Source of the DNA: Dyadobacter diqingensis | Lineage (GTDB): Bacteria; Bacteroidota; Bacteroidia; Cytophagales; Spirosomataceae | Assembly: GCF_024220585.1 (NCBI RefSeq) | Contig: NZ_JAMXKF010000001.1 | Location: 620,001 to 684,000, forward strand | Length of the DNA stretch: 64,000 nt | Direction of reading: 5' to 3' | Shown: positions 10,365 through 19,908 of the stretch, in pieces | How the letters are laid out: each line of letters begins with the position of its first letter | Position numbering within the stretch: the stretch's first letter is position 1 | The notes under the pieces: generated by a model | The model's input: only the letters and a program-made list of their open reading frames with translations | Databases searched by the model: none | Told to the model about the DNA's origin: nothing | Program-made: the position numbers and the translations under genes

Positions 10365-10470
10365 CTCGCCAACCCCACCTAACCGAATTTCCCGGCAACT
10401 ACGACATGATCTTTCCATCCGATGAAATCTTGTCTGGCTCGGGGCTAATTTGCCGGAGAAGGTTGGCGAG
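10365..10470. repeat. Long imperfect hairpin between secreted genes 2 and 3
   Basis: CTCGCCAACC at 10365-10374 pairs with GGTTGGCGAG at 10461-10470, and inside it CCGGCAA (10392-10398) pairs with TTGCCGG (10450-10456). The interior (GACA...TTGTC) pairs again imperfectly, so most of the 106 bases can fold into one arm. It may end transcription of genes 1-2, although no T-run follows, or it may be a small inverted-repeat element. Confidence 0.5.
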
Positions 10471-10565
10471 CCCCCTTTCGAATAAAGAGCTATACTTAAT
10501 CTAACAGGAATTAGCTGACCACCTATTGTTTTAAGTTACCCTCATTATACAATCTATTTTTTTGT

Positions 10566-10573
10566 TATTTTTG
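10566..10573 (+). promoter_or_regulatory. Candidate -7 box of secreted gene 3
   Basis: TATTTTTG matches TAnnTTTG exactly, 20 nt before the ATG at 10593. No TTG was found at the ideal distance upstream. Together with the hairpin at 10365 it suggests that genes 3-4 form a separate transcription unit. Confidence 0.4.
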
Positions 10574-10592
10574 GATTAAATATTCCACCTCT

Positions 10593-13500
10593 ATGAAAAA
10601 AATATACTTACTGGCTTTTGCTTTTTTTTATTCATTAAATCTGATTGCCCAATCTCCCTCAATTGTTATTACATATCCTGAAACTGCCTGCCTGAATACG
10701 GCACAAAAGATCCAGGTTGCAATCTCCGGCACTTTTAATACGGACAACAAATTTTCGGTGCAGGTAAGGAAAAGTGAGAATAGTCCCGTAATCTCTGAAC
10801 TTCCCGCACGCTTGATAAGCGGAAAAATTGAGGTAATTCATACGGATTCAAGCCTGTCGCTTTTACCCTACATCCAGCTCCGGGTAGCTGCTACTTCTCC
10901 CAAAGCTGAGAGTAACTGGTACAATGTGCTTATTAATACAAAAGGTAGTGTCAACCTTTCGGTAGCTAACTCAGACACGATTAATGCCGGGGAAGCGCTG
11001 ACTCTCAAATTCACGACTTTCAGTTCCAGTACTGCCAATATCGTGCTGAATGACGGTTCCGGGTTTTCTGTCTCTTCTTTTGAACGTGGCTACTTTAATA
11101 CCTATCATCAAAAAGGCATCAACGTATCTACACCATTTTATATACAAAAAGCAGAAAATATCTGTGGTCCCATGTCCGTCAGCGGACAGGTGAAGGCCAC
11201 GATCAATACGGTTTCACTAAAAACTATTTCCGTTTCCCCCGCAGCTACCTGTGAGGGGAACGAGATAAAAGTTGGATTTTCGGCCTCCGGACCAGCTTTG
11301 CCTGCGGGTACCCGATACAAGCTGCGCATCTCAGTTTATCAGGGCGATCTGCTCAACGTAAAATCTGTGGAGGTCCCTGCCCGGTTGATAGAGAATATAC
11401 TGGTTGCTAATTTTCCGAAAACATTTAATCTATCCGGCAGAAGCAAGTACAAGGTACGGGTGCTAACAGAAAACCCCGCATTGGCAGGCCTGGACACTGA
11501 TTTCGACTTTGTCGTTTATCCTGCCGCGTCGGCCAATATCACTACCCCCAGCAAAACTATAAATATCGGCGAGCAGATTACCATTGGTGTTGGTTTTTCG
11601 GGATTGGCACCTTATTCTGCAATTTTACAGAACGAAACCGTTGCAACAACAAACTCCTACGGCGACATTCAGGTAAGGCCGGAAAAATCGACCTCCTATA
11701 AAGTCAGCGGTCTGACAACCGGCTGCGGCGTAACTCCGGAACCTTCCGGACCAACCATGGTCGTGACCGTCAGGCCGGGTATTGCAATGGAGCCATTGAC
11801 AGGCAGCAAATCCTTTTGTGCGGGGTCGACCGCGAGAATCAGAATGCTGTCCAATGTGGAATTCAATACAGGGACAACTTTCAGCGTCAATGCAGTGATC
11901 AATAATAAAACAGCTTATTCTTTTCCGGCCCAAAAATCAGGAGAATATCTTGAATTTCAGATTCCGGTACTTGCTGAAAATACAGACAGGTCGCTGAGCT
12001 ATGACAAGATCAGCGCATTTTTTATTTCCACCACTTCTCCTGCCTACCAGTCGGCTTATTCGTCCGGCTACCTTATCAAAAGCAAGCCGGATATGTTGGT
12101 ACTTCCCCACTCGGTTACCATCCACAAGGAACCTTCCCAGGCGTTATTTGGATACGAACTATTAGGACAGGGACCTTTCAGCATTGAAGACGCAGCAGGC
12201 ACTGTCAATCAAATTGAAGGATACACCGCCTGGTATCCCGACTTGTATATCAACAAAACGCAGGATTTCAAACTAAAATCGATCAGTAATTCCTGTTTTA
12301 AAAATGAAAAACTACCGACTGTCAGCCTCACGCTCGACACCGCTGGTGCTGCGCCGGGCATCCACATGCAGCCACTGAAAACTTTGGTCTGCCGACAGGA
12401 CAGCATTGAGATTACTTTTATAAAAACGGGCAGTTTCAAGGCAGGAAATGCATTCCGGATTGAAGGTTACAGTGATTGCTGCGAATTTCAACTACTGGCA
12501 AGTGTGAATAAGGATGGTACTTTCAAAGTGAAGGTGCCGGTCAGTCAGCAGTCAGCGTTCTCACGCTTCAGGGTAACGTCAACCAATCCTGTGCTTTCCA
12601 GCAGAGATTATCAGATTCAAATGCAAACGCCGCCCGCAGAATTTAGAATTTCTCCTTCGGCAACACGCGAATCTCCCGCGCAGTATCTTGCAGAACAAGA
12701 TGTAATTCTCTCCTTGTCAACCCGGGACGGCGGACTTTCATCATTCGTTTATACGGACGGAGTTACTGAACAGACGTTTCTAAGTAGTCCGGGCGGATAC
12801 GAGGCGCGGATTACGCCGCCAAAAGGGCAAGTAACTGCATATACCATCAAAACGGCCACAAATCAGTGCGGAACGTTTCCGGTCAACCAGACTACCTACA
12901 TTCAGGTGTTGCCCTACCGGATTTCAATTCAGGGTGGTGAAGAGGGAAAAAATCTTAGCGCCTGCCAGAACGGGAACCTTACGGTCCCTTTTGTAACGCT
13001 TAACGGCGACGCGTCGAATGGAAAATTTTCTTTACAAATAGCCAAAGACAAAAACACGGCATTTTCGGACATTGCCAGCAATATCACTTCACGTGTTATA
13101 TCCACGTCCATTCCTGCAAATACTGCCCCGGGACTTTACCAGATGCGGATTGTATCATCAGAAGGCAGTATTTCCAACATAGTAAATCTGTTTATCGGTT
13201 CTCCTCCGACGGCTACGCTTACTGCTACGGCTACCGGCCCGATTACTATCAATCCTGGCCAGGGCGTTCCGTCGTCAATCAGTTTCACCGGCTCTCCGTC
13301 ATGGACGATCATTTACGAAAACAGTGAAAAACAAATAACCGACAACAATCCCTATACCAGAAATCTTACGACAGACAGAGGGAAGGAGTTTTCACTAATA
13401 TCTGTTTACAACAGCTGTGGGTATGGAGCTGTTTCGGGCAAAATCGCCGTGAAAGTAAATCCTACCCTGCACGCATTCGCCGAGCAGGAAGAAGTTTGCG

Positions 13501-14837
13501 TAGGCGCTACTGTGCCTGTCAGGTACCTCTTGCAGGGTGACGCTTCGCTGGATAATGATTTTATAGTTTTTCAGCTTGTCGATACTCAAAATAATCAAAC
13601 GATCAGGCTCGATTCGACAAAGAACCGGGAGGGTACCATCATTTTAAAGATCCCTGCAAACCTGTCCGGCAACTTTTACGAACTACGAAGCATTTTGAAA
13701 AGTTACGCGATTACTTCTTCGGTTAAGCTAACTGTCAAGAAAAAAACGGATGTTTCGATCATCGGCAATACAACCATTAACCCCGGAGAAAATGCACAAT
13801 TGCAGCTGAGAAGCAATTTACCTTTTAACGAGGCTATTCAATACAAACTGTCAGACGGACAGACCGGAACATTCTATGGAGGCACCGGTAATTCCGAGTT
13901 TTTCGTCAAAGTAAGTCCGTCGACAACTACCGTTTATACCATCATATCTGCTGATAACGGCTGTGGAGAGGGTAAAAAATCCGGAAGTGCTACGGTGGAG
14001 GTCAATCCTGTGAGCGAACGCACAGTTACCGTGACGAGCTGGGATCCTTTTGAAAGATCAGCATTCTGTGTTGCTGAGGCAATTTTAGTGAATTACACCT
14101 CAAAAGGTACTTTTTCCGCTACTAACACCATGACCGTGCAACTCTCGGACACGACGGGGCGAAATTTCAAATCTATTGTCACTACCGGCACATCATCACC
14201 CTTAAAAGCGACTGTGCCTGCTGATCTGGTTCCTGGAAAAAAATATAGGATCAGGGTTATAGCATCCGATCCGGGCACCGGAAGCGGGGCCTACGAATAT
14301 CCATTGTCTCCCGGCACACGGGCAACCGCACGGTTTTCCTCTGCATCACTCCTGGAAGACCCTTCTGGCATATCCAAACTGGCAGTTTTGCTGAGCGGTA
14401 CAGGGCCTTGGGAGTACGATTTCGGAAGTTCTCTGGACATCACCACGCGACATTCCGTTTCCCCTATCGATACCATTTACCTTTCCCAGAAACCCCTGAG
14501 TGAATATTACAAAATATTCCGTGTCTCAAACCGTTGCGGCACAGGCACCATTGAAACACCTGATATTGTCAGAGCACAGGTGGTCCTGGGTGAAAATCCG
14601 CATGCCATTCAGGTTGTAATCGGGCCAAATCCCGCGGAAGATCAGGTGGTTGTAAAATTCCCGGATAATGCTTTAAAAACGATCATTATGCTAAATTCGG
14701 CGGGAATAGAAGTACTAAAAAAATCAACATCGCTGAAAGAGGATTTTTTGAATATCAGGCAATTCCCTGCGGGCATTTATCTGCTGCACATCGAAGGCAA
14801 AAACACCCGGTCTACATTTAAAATACTAAAACATTAA
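10593..14837 (+). CDS. Giant secreted modular protein 3, type IX sorting domain
   Basis: This 1,414-residue paralogue has the signal peptide MKKIYLLAFAFFYSLNLIAQ. Its seven modules open with ACLN, TCEG, FCAG, VCRQ, ACQN, VCVG and FCVA. They close with strands such as ENICGP, TTGCGV, SNSCFKN, TNQCGT, YNSCGYG, DNGCGEG and SNRCGTG. The C-terminal sorting domain starts near IGPNPAEDQVVVKF and ends FKILKH after FPAGIYLLHI. It is visibly closest to protein 4; both share an NKF-VQ-R-S pattern and SPK-ESNW in module 1. It probably forms a transcription unit with protein 4, 44 nt downstream. Ligand unknown. Confidence 0.85.
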   Translation: MKKIYLLAFAFFYSLNLIAQSPSIVITYPETACLNTAQKIQVAISGTFNTDNKFSVQVRKSENSPVISELPARLISGKIEVIHTDSSLSLLPYIQLRVAATSPKAESNWYNVLINTKGSVNLSVANSDTINAGEALTLKFTTFSSSTANIVLNDGSGFSVSSFERGYFNTYHQKGINVSTPFYIQKAENICGPMSVSGQVKATINTVSLKTISVSPAATCEGNEIKVGFSASGPALPAGTRYKLRISVYQGDLLNVKSVEVPARLIENILVANFPKTFNLSGRSKYKVRVLTENPALAGLDTDFDFVVYPAASANITTPSKTINIGEQITIGVGFSGLAPYSAILQNETVATTNSYGDIQVRPEKSTSYKVSGLTTGCGVTPEPSGPTMVVTVRPGIAMEPLTGSKSFCAGSTARIRMLSNVEFNTGTTFSVNAVINNKTAYSFPAQKSGEYLEFQIPVLAENTDRSLSYDKISAFFISTTSPAYQSAYSSGYLIKSKPDMLVLPHSVTIHKEPSQALFGYELLGQGPFSIEDAAGTVNQIEGYTAWYPDLYINKTQDFKLKSISNSCFKNEKLPTVSLTLDTAGAAPGIHMQPLKTLVCRQDSIEITFIKTGSFKAGNAFRIEGYSDCCEFQLLASVNKDGTFKVKVPVSQQSAFSRFRVTSTNPVLSSRDYQIQMQTPPAEFRISPSATRESPAQYLAEQDVILSLSTRDGGLSSFVYTDGVTEQTFLSSPGGYEARITPPKGQVTAYTIKTATNQCGTFPVNQTTYIQVLPYRISIQGGEEGKNLSACQNGNLTVPFVTLNGDASNGKFSLQIAKDKNTAFSDIASNITSRVISTSIPANTAPGLYQMRIVSSEGSISNIVNLFIGSPPTATLTATATGPITINPGQGVPSSISFTGSPSWTIIYENSEKQITDNNPYTRNLTTDRGKEFSLISVYNSCGYGAVSGKIAVKVNPTLHAFAEQEEVCVGATVPVRYLLQGDASLDNDFIVFQLVDTQNNQTIRLDSTKNREGTIILKIPANLSGNFYELRSILKSYAITSSVKLTVKKKTDVSIIGNTTINPGENAQLQLRSNLPFNEAIQYKLSDGQTGTFYGGTGNSEFFVKVSPSTTTVYTIISADNGCGEGKKSGSATVEVNPVSERTVTVTSWDPFERSAFCVAEAILVNYTSKGTFSATNTMTVQLSDTTGRNFKSIVTTGTSSPLKATVPADLVPGKKYRIRVIASDPGTGSGAYEYPLSPGTRATARFSSASLLEDPSGISKLAVLLSGTGPWEYDFGSSLDITTRHSVSPIDTIYLSQKPLSEYYKIFRVSNRCGTGTIETPDIVRAQVVLGENPHAIQVVIGPNPAEDQVVVKFPDNALKTIIMLNSAGIEVLKKSTSLKEDFLNIRQFPAGIYLLHIEGKNTRSTFKILKH

Positions 14838-14881
14838 CCCGCACGACAATCCATACAATTTCTGTCTGCAATATTCAAACT

Positions 14882-17800
14882 ATGAAGCATATTTTTCGGG
14901 CGATTCTTTTCCTGGCATACCTGTCCTACTTCGCACATGCGCAAACTCCGTCCGTTACCGTCAGCTATGCCGAGCTGGCCTGCCTGAACAACGTACATAA
15001 GATCCCGATTACCCTTTCCGGCGCATTCAATGCCGATAATAAGTTTACGGTGCAATTACGGGAATCGGCTGCATTGCCGGTTCTTAACACGTTCCCTGCC
15101 GTATTGAAAGGACAAAATATTGAAGTGATTTACGGAGATTCTTCGCTTTCCGTTTTCCCAAAATTGCAGCTCCGGATTGTTACCTCTTCTCCCAAAACAG
15201 AAAGTAACTGGATTGACTTCAAAGTTCACAGCAAAGGAATAATTAAGGTAAGTTCAGCCATTTCAGATACGGTAAACCTGGGCGAAAATTTGTTGTTGAA
15301 ATTCACAACACAGAGCACAACAGAGACGGATGTAACGCTCAGCGACGGCACTCTTTTTGAAATACCACCCTATTCGCAATCCGAATTCACAACTTTTCTC
15401 CCGGTCACTGCCAGCAAAACGGAGCCTTTTTATATCAAAAATGCAACCAATTCCTGCGGTGCAATGCGTACCCTGGGCCAGGTGAGACCAGTCGCCAACC
15501 GAACCTCGGTGCGTACAAAATCTGTGAATTTCCGGAACAGCTGCGAAAACAGTGACGTCAAAATCACATTGGCGACCATAGGACCTGCATTGTCTCCCGG
15601 ATCGCAATACAAAGTTCGTTTCCGGTCAGTCAGCGCATCACCCAATGCTATTCCTACAATTGCTGAATCTGCCGCTGAACTACGGGACGGCGTTATTGTA
15701 ACCCGCATACCTAATCTCGGCCTTACTGCGAAACAGGATTTTAACCTGATCATTGTATCTGACGAACAGAAAATAGTAGGCGCGCCAGGAAACGTTACAC
15801 TCTCCATTTATCCAAAACCCGCTGTCAGTTTTTATACGCCGAATGTGGACATCAATATCGGCGAAAAAACGCGTGTGGGAGTGATTTTCAAAGGTGTACC
15901 TCCATTTTTTGCTGAACTGGGTGATGGTTCCAGCATTACTGCGAGCTATTCCGGAGAAGTTTATCTGGAAAAAAGTCCAGACAAAACTACCACCTACGAG
16001 CTCAAAAGCATGACTTCCGGTTGTGGCGTTACGAACCTTCCGAATAAGGAAAACATGACCGTCAGTGTAAAGACCGGTATCTTCCTTGTGCCCGAATCCT
16101 ATCCTAATATACTGTGCGCGGGAGCGAAGGCGAAAGTCCGTATCAGGTCTAATGGAAATATCGGTTCGAATACCACTTACATGGTTAATGCCTACTATGG
16201 GCCGTCGAAAGAATACAGGTTCCCGGCTATCCGAAACGGAGATTATCTTGAATTTACTATTCCGGAACTTCCCGCAGAAACATCGCCGGAAATGTTGTAC
16301 GACGGTCTCAACAATTTGTATGTCACCTCAGAAAATCCCCGTCTCAAATCTGCGCCAAATTACACCTACCTGATCCAGAGCAAACCTCAGCTTGTCTCCA
16401 AAAGCAGCGAGTATACACTTGATGAGCCAGGGATCGTACAACTAAGTTATACTCTTTATGGAAAATGGCCTTTTACGATCGAGGATGAAAAAGGGAATTT
16501 GATTACCGTAAAAAATGACTGGTGGGCACCGGAAGTTTATCTCGATAAGACAAAGGATTTCAAGATAAAATCGATCAGCAATTCTTGTTATAAAAATGAC
16601 AAGATCCCTGCAACCCGCCTCACGCTCACAAATAATACAGCGCCCGGACTGTACCTGGAACCTGTTGTTTCCCGCGTGTGCGGCACAGACAGTCTCGAAA
16701 TCAATATCCTCGCACCCGGGAAATTCAGCGAAGACAATGTATTCCAGATCCAGGCTTATGCCGATTGCTGTAATTTCGCAACGTTAAAAACAGTCCGCTC
16801 AGGAGGTACTTATAAGGTTAAAATCCCGGCTAGCCAGAACGGATATATTTATCCGGTTTCAATCAAGGTTTCGTCTACAAATCCCTTCCTGAGTAGCAAG
16901 ACGTACCAATTCACAGTAGATCTCCCTTTGAAAGATTTCAGGGTAAATCCCGCCGGCACCCAGTCAGTACCCGCTTTGCTGACAAATTCATCTGACCCAA
17001 CGATCACATTTTCGGCCACGGGAGGCGGAGTCACTGCGTTGGTCTATTCGGATGGCAATTCCGAAAGGAAAGTTGCATTTGATGAGCCGCATAGTCTGGG
17101 GATCAAAATCGCGCCGGTTTCTGGTCAGACAACGGTTTATACATTAAAATCCATCACCAACAGTTGTGGGACCCAGCCTGCAAATCTTTCAACTTACGTA
17201 AAACTCCTTCCCTTTGAAATCAAGTTAAACGACTTTGATTTTACTATGAGCAGATTTTGCAGCGGTAATCCAATCAGTGTGCCTTTCGCAATAGAAAATG
17301 GAAAATCCGCAAATGCGACTTTTGCATTGGAACTTTCGCGGGAAGATGAGCTCAGTTACCGGACCATCGCGAGCGGCGAGAGCTCCAAGATCATCACAGC
17401 GACCATTCCTGAGGACATTTCTCAGGGTTATTACAAATTCCGGATTGTTTCCTCCGACAGAGTAGCTTCCAACTCTGTCCGGATATTCATCGGTGTAACA
17501 CCAGGGGCTATCATTTCCAGCAAGCTGCCTCAGCCCATTTCCTGGAATAGCTCTGCGCCGCTCGATCTGGACCTGAATTTCACCGGTACCGAACCATGGA
17601 CAGCCATTTTTGAAAATAATACCAGTCTGACCACCAATATAAATCCGGCATTACGACGTGTTACCCTAAGCGAAGGAGGTTTTTTTGAACTCAAAACAGT
17701 TTACAATGAGTGCGGTTATGGGAAAGTTTCGGGAACTGTCCTGGTTAATGTCACCGCCAGATTAGATATTTCGGCACAAAGTTATGCAGCCTGTAACGGA

Positions 17801-19123
17801 AAAATTTTTACAGTTGATTATCGGCTCACAGGAGACGCCGACCTTTCGTCTGACTATATTCGTTTCGAACTGATCGATCCACTCACTTCGAAAAGCATAC
17901 AGCTCGATTCTACACGAACGAAGTCCGGAAAGATCGATCTAAAATTACCTGCTAACCTCACCGGTGATTTTTACAAGATTCGCTGTACCGTCAGAAAAGC
18001 AGAACTGAGTTCGCAATTCGATGTTGCGATGACGCGACCGGCTGAAATAATCCTTAGTGGAAGTACTGTTATCAATAGCGGTGAACAGACCCAGCTTGTT
18101 TTGCAAAGTGGAAGTACCATTGCGGAAACGGTAAATTACCAGCTATCCGATGGTACAAAAGGTGTTTACTATGCACCCGGCGATACATTTATCTCCGTAA
18201 GTCCTAATAAAACAACCACTTATACGATCACCTCAGTTTCAAATAGTTGCGGCGCAGGAAAAGGCACAGGCAGCGCAACGGTGGAAGTGAACCAGCCTGG
18301 CGACAAGTCCGTCAGCGTAACAGGATATTATAGTCCTGCCGCTAACTTTTGCATCGGGGATTCTATTCATGTCAATTTTACAAAAACGGGTACATTCAGC
18401 GCTGGTAATGTAATGGCAATCCAGCTTTCGGACTCAACGGGTAAAAATTTCAAATCTATCCCTACCACAGGCATTTCGTCTCCGCTACGGGCCCTGCTGC
18501 CACCTAGTCTCATACCAGGTAAATATTACCGCATACGCATTACTGCATCCGACCCAGGTACTGCAAGCGGAGCATTTCATTCACCACTTGTCACCTGGCA
18601 AAAAGCCGGTGCACAGTTCGCATCAAATGTGGTAGAGTACAGGGAAACCACCGAGCCGGTGATCGCAGTGAATTTCTCGGGCAGCGGGCCATGGCGTTAT
18701 GAGTTGGGAACCGATAACAGCCAGCAGACAAGATATTCTTTAAAGTCTGTTGATTCTGTTTACATCCAGCAGGCAGCTCCCGGCCAGACGTACCGGCTTT
18801 TGAACGTTTACGGCCTATGCGGCCCGGGTACAGTAGGCGCGATCAGTACAGTGACTGTTTCGCTGATTACCAGCGAGCCCGGCACTATATTGCCGGAAAT
18901 AAAAATCGGGCCCAACCCGACCCAGGATTTTTTACAGATCCGTTTCAATACTGCCTCAATCGTAAATATTATACTGCTTGATATCCGTGGTACACTGCTG
19001 ATGGAGAAAAAGGTTAGAAGCAGAGACGAAAATTTTGATCTCAGAGCACTGACGCCGGGTACTTATCTACTGCAAATAGAGGGAGATGGAAAAAAATCTG
19101 TATTTCGCGTGGTGAAACGATAG
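14882..19123 (+). CDS. Giant secreted modular protein 4, type IX sorting domain
   Basis: This 1,413-residue protein is the last member of the array. The signal peptide is MKHIFRAILFLAYLSYFAHA. The seven two-domain modules open with ACLN, SCEN, LCAG, VCGT, FCSG, ACNG and FCIG. They close with NSCGAM, SGCGVT, NSCYKN, NSCGTQ, NECGYG, NSCGAG and GLCGPG. The sorting domain begins at IGPNPTQDFLQIRF and ends FRVVKR after TPGTYLLQI. A strong intrinsic terminator follows 40 nt after the stop. Alignment by eye puts protein 3 as its nearest relative, consistent with a recent tandem duplication of a whole gene. Confidence 0.85.
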   Translation: MKHIFRAILFLAYLSYFAHAQTPSVTVSYAELACLNNVHKIPITLSGAFNADNKFTVQLRESAALPVLNTFPAVLKGQNIEVIYGDSSLSVFPKLQLRIVTSSPKTESNWIDFKVHSKGIIKVSSAISDTVNLGENLLLKFTTQSTTETDVTLSDGTLFEIPPYSQSEFTTFLPVTASKTEPFYIKNATNSCGAMRTLGQVRPVANRTSVRTKSVNFRNSCENSDVKITLATIGPALSPGSQYKVRFRSVSASPNAIPTIAESAAELRDGVIVTRIPNLGLTAKQDFNLIIVSDEQKIVGAPGNVTLSIYPKPAVSFYTPNVDINIGEKTRVGVIFKGVPPFFAELGDGSSITASYSGEVYLEKSPDKTTTYELKSMTSGCGVTNLPNKENMTVSVKTGIFLVPESYPNILCAGAKAKVRIRSNGNIGSNTTYMVNAYYGPSKEYRFPAIRNGDYLEFTIPELPAETSPEMLYDGLNNLYVTSENPRLKSAPNYTYLIQSKPQLVSKSSEYTLDEPGIVQLSYTLYGKWPFTIEDEKGNLITVKNDWWAPEVYLDKTKDFKIKSISNSCYKNDKIPATRLTLTNNTAPGLYLEPVVSRVCGTDSLEINILAPGKFSEDNVFQIQAYADCCNFATLKTVRSGGTYKVKIPASQNGYIYPVSIKVSSTNPFLSSKTYQFTVDLPLKDFRVNPAGTQSVPALLTNSSDPTITFSATGGGVTALVYSDGNSERKVAFDEPHSLGIKIAPVSGQTTVYTLKSITNSCGTQPANLSTYVKLLPFEIKLNDFDFTMSRFCSGNPISVPFAIENGKSANATFALELSREDELSYRTIASGESSKIITATIPEDISQGYYKFRIVSSDRVASNSVRIFIGVTPGAIISSKLPQPISWNSSAPLDLDLNFTGTEPWTAIFENNTSLTTNINPALRRVTLSEGGFFELKTVYNECGYGKVSGTVLVNVTARLDISAQSYAACNGKIFTVDYRLTGDADLSSDYIRFELIDPLTSKSIQLDSTRTKSGKIDLKLPANLTGDFYKIRCTVRKAELSSQFDVAMTRPAEIILSGSTVINSGEQTQLVLQSGSTIAETVNYQLSDGTKGVYYAPGDTFISVSPNKTTTYTITSVSNSCGAGKGTGSATVEVNQPGDKSVSVTGYYSPAANFCIGDSIHVNFTKTGTFSAGNVMAIQLSDSTGKNFKSIPTTGISSPLRALLPPSLIPGKYYRIRITASDPGTASGAFHSPLVTWQKAGAQFASNVVEYRETTEPVIAVNFSGSGPWRYELGTDNSQQTRYSLKSVDSVYIQQAAPGQTYRLLNVYGLCGPGTVGAISTVTVSLITSEPGTILPEIKIGPNPTQDFLQIRFNTASIVNIILLDIRGTLLMEKKVRSRDENFDLRALTPGTYLLQIEGDGKKSVFRVVKR

Positions 19124-19163
19124 TCGTATTTTGGTTCTATGCTAGTTCGACTCCGAATACAAG

Positions 19164-19195
19164 TGGCTCTGACGATAAGTCGGGGCCATTTTTTT
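19164..19195 (+). terminator. Intrinsic terminator of the secreted-protein array
   Basis: A 10-bp stem TGGCTCTGAC / GTCGGGGCCA with a GATAA loop is followed by T7. It lies 40 nt after the stop codon of protein 4. The hairpin and T-run are duplicated at 657-687. Confidence 0.85.
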
Positions 19196-19292
19196 GTTTT
19201 TTTTAGCGATATCCGAAAGTTTCAAATTAGCAGATTTCACCCAAACCACTCCGGAAATTAAATCAAATCTATAACACTCCAAAGTCGTCATA

Positions 19293-19331
19293 AAAATTAA
19301 ACTTTCAATAAGTTTTGAAAGTTTAATTTTG
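19293..19331 (+). promoter_or_regulatory. Palindromic operator overlapping the -7 box of the GbsR-type gene
   Basis: Perfect 16-nt arms AAAATTAAACTTTCAA (19293-19308) and TTGAAAGTTTAATTTT (19315-19330) flank a 6-nt spacer. The right arm contains TAATTTTG (19324-19331), an exact TAnnTTTG -7 box, 15 nt before the ATG at 19347. A dimeric winged-helix regulator bound here would block its own promoter, so autorepression by the adjacent gene is inferred. Confidence 0.65.
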
Positions 19332-19346
19332 TAGTTACCTTTGGCT

Positions 19347-19853
19347 ATGGAATTAGCAGAAGCAAAACAAAAGTTTATCGAATCATGGGGAAAGCTTGGT
19401 TCTGAGTGGGGTATCAACCGGACGATGGCTCAGGTACATGCGTTATTACTGATCTCTCCTGCCCCTTTAACGACGGAAGAAATCATGGAAACGCTTAGTA
19501 TTTCAAGAGGAAATGCCAATATGACACTCAGAGATTTAATTGGTTGGGGATTAATTGAAAAACAGCATAAGGCCGGAGAGAGAAAAGAATATTTCTATGC
19601 CGATAAAGATGCCTGGAATATTGCAAGACAGGTGGCTAAGGAAAGAAGAAAAAGAGAGCTTGATCCGGTTGTAAAGATATTAGATGAACTATCCAAAGTT
19701 GAAGGAGATATGAAGGATCCCGAATTCGCAACTTTCCACAAATCAGTGACTGACATCAATAAGCTGGCTAAAAACGTTGACAAAACCATTGAAACCATGA
19801 TCAATGCGGAAGAAAACTGGTTTTGGGGCTCTATTCTAAAAATGTTCAAATGA
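19347..19853 (+). CDS. GbsR/MarR family winged-helix regulator
   Basis: This protein of 168 residues starts at the ATG at 19347; the TTG two codons earlier is less likely. It has a MarR-type winged helix at about residues 20-95 (LTTEEIMETLSISRGNAN, then a wing with GERKEYFYA). A C-terminal helical dimerisation part follows and ends in FWGSILKMFK. GbsR-like members usually repress neighbouring transport or stress genes. The palindrome at 19293-19330 covers its own promoter. The DCC-like and epimerase genes follow on the same strand and may be its targets. Effector unknown. Confidence 0.85.
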   Translation: MELAEAKQKFIESWGKLGSEWGINRTMAQVHALLLISPAPLTTEEIMETLSISRGNANMTLRDLIGWGLIEKQHKAGERKEYFYADKDAWNIARQVAKERRKRELDPVVKILDELSKVEGDMKDPEFATFHKSVTDINKLAKNVDKTIETMINAEENWFWGSILKMFK

Positions 19854-19908
19854 ACATTTTTTTTGATTCTAAATTTTCAAAACTTACTGAAATTTCAATA
19901 TTAAAAAG

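Noticed and set aside
11625-11933. Long antisense frames inside the large secreted genes
   Set aside because: They are shadows of the modular coding sequence, with no signals of their own.
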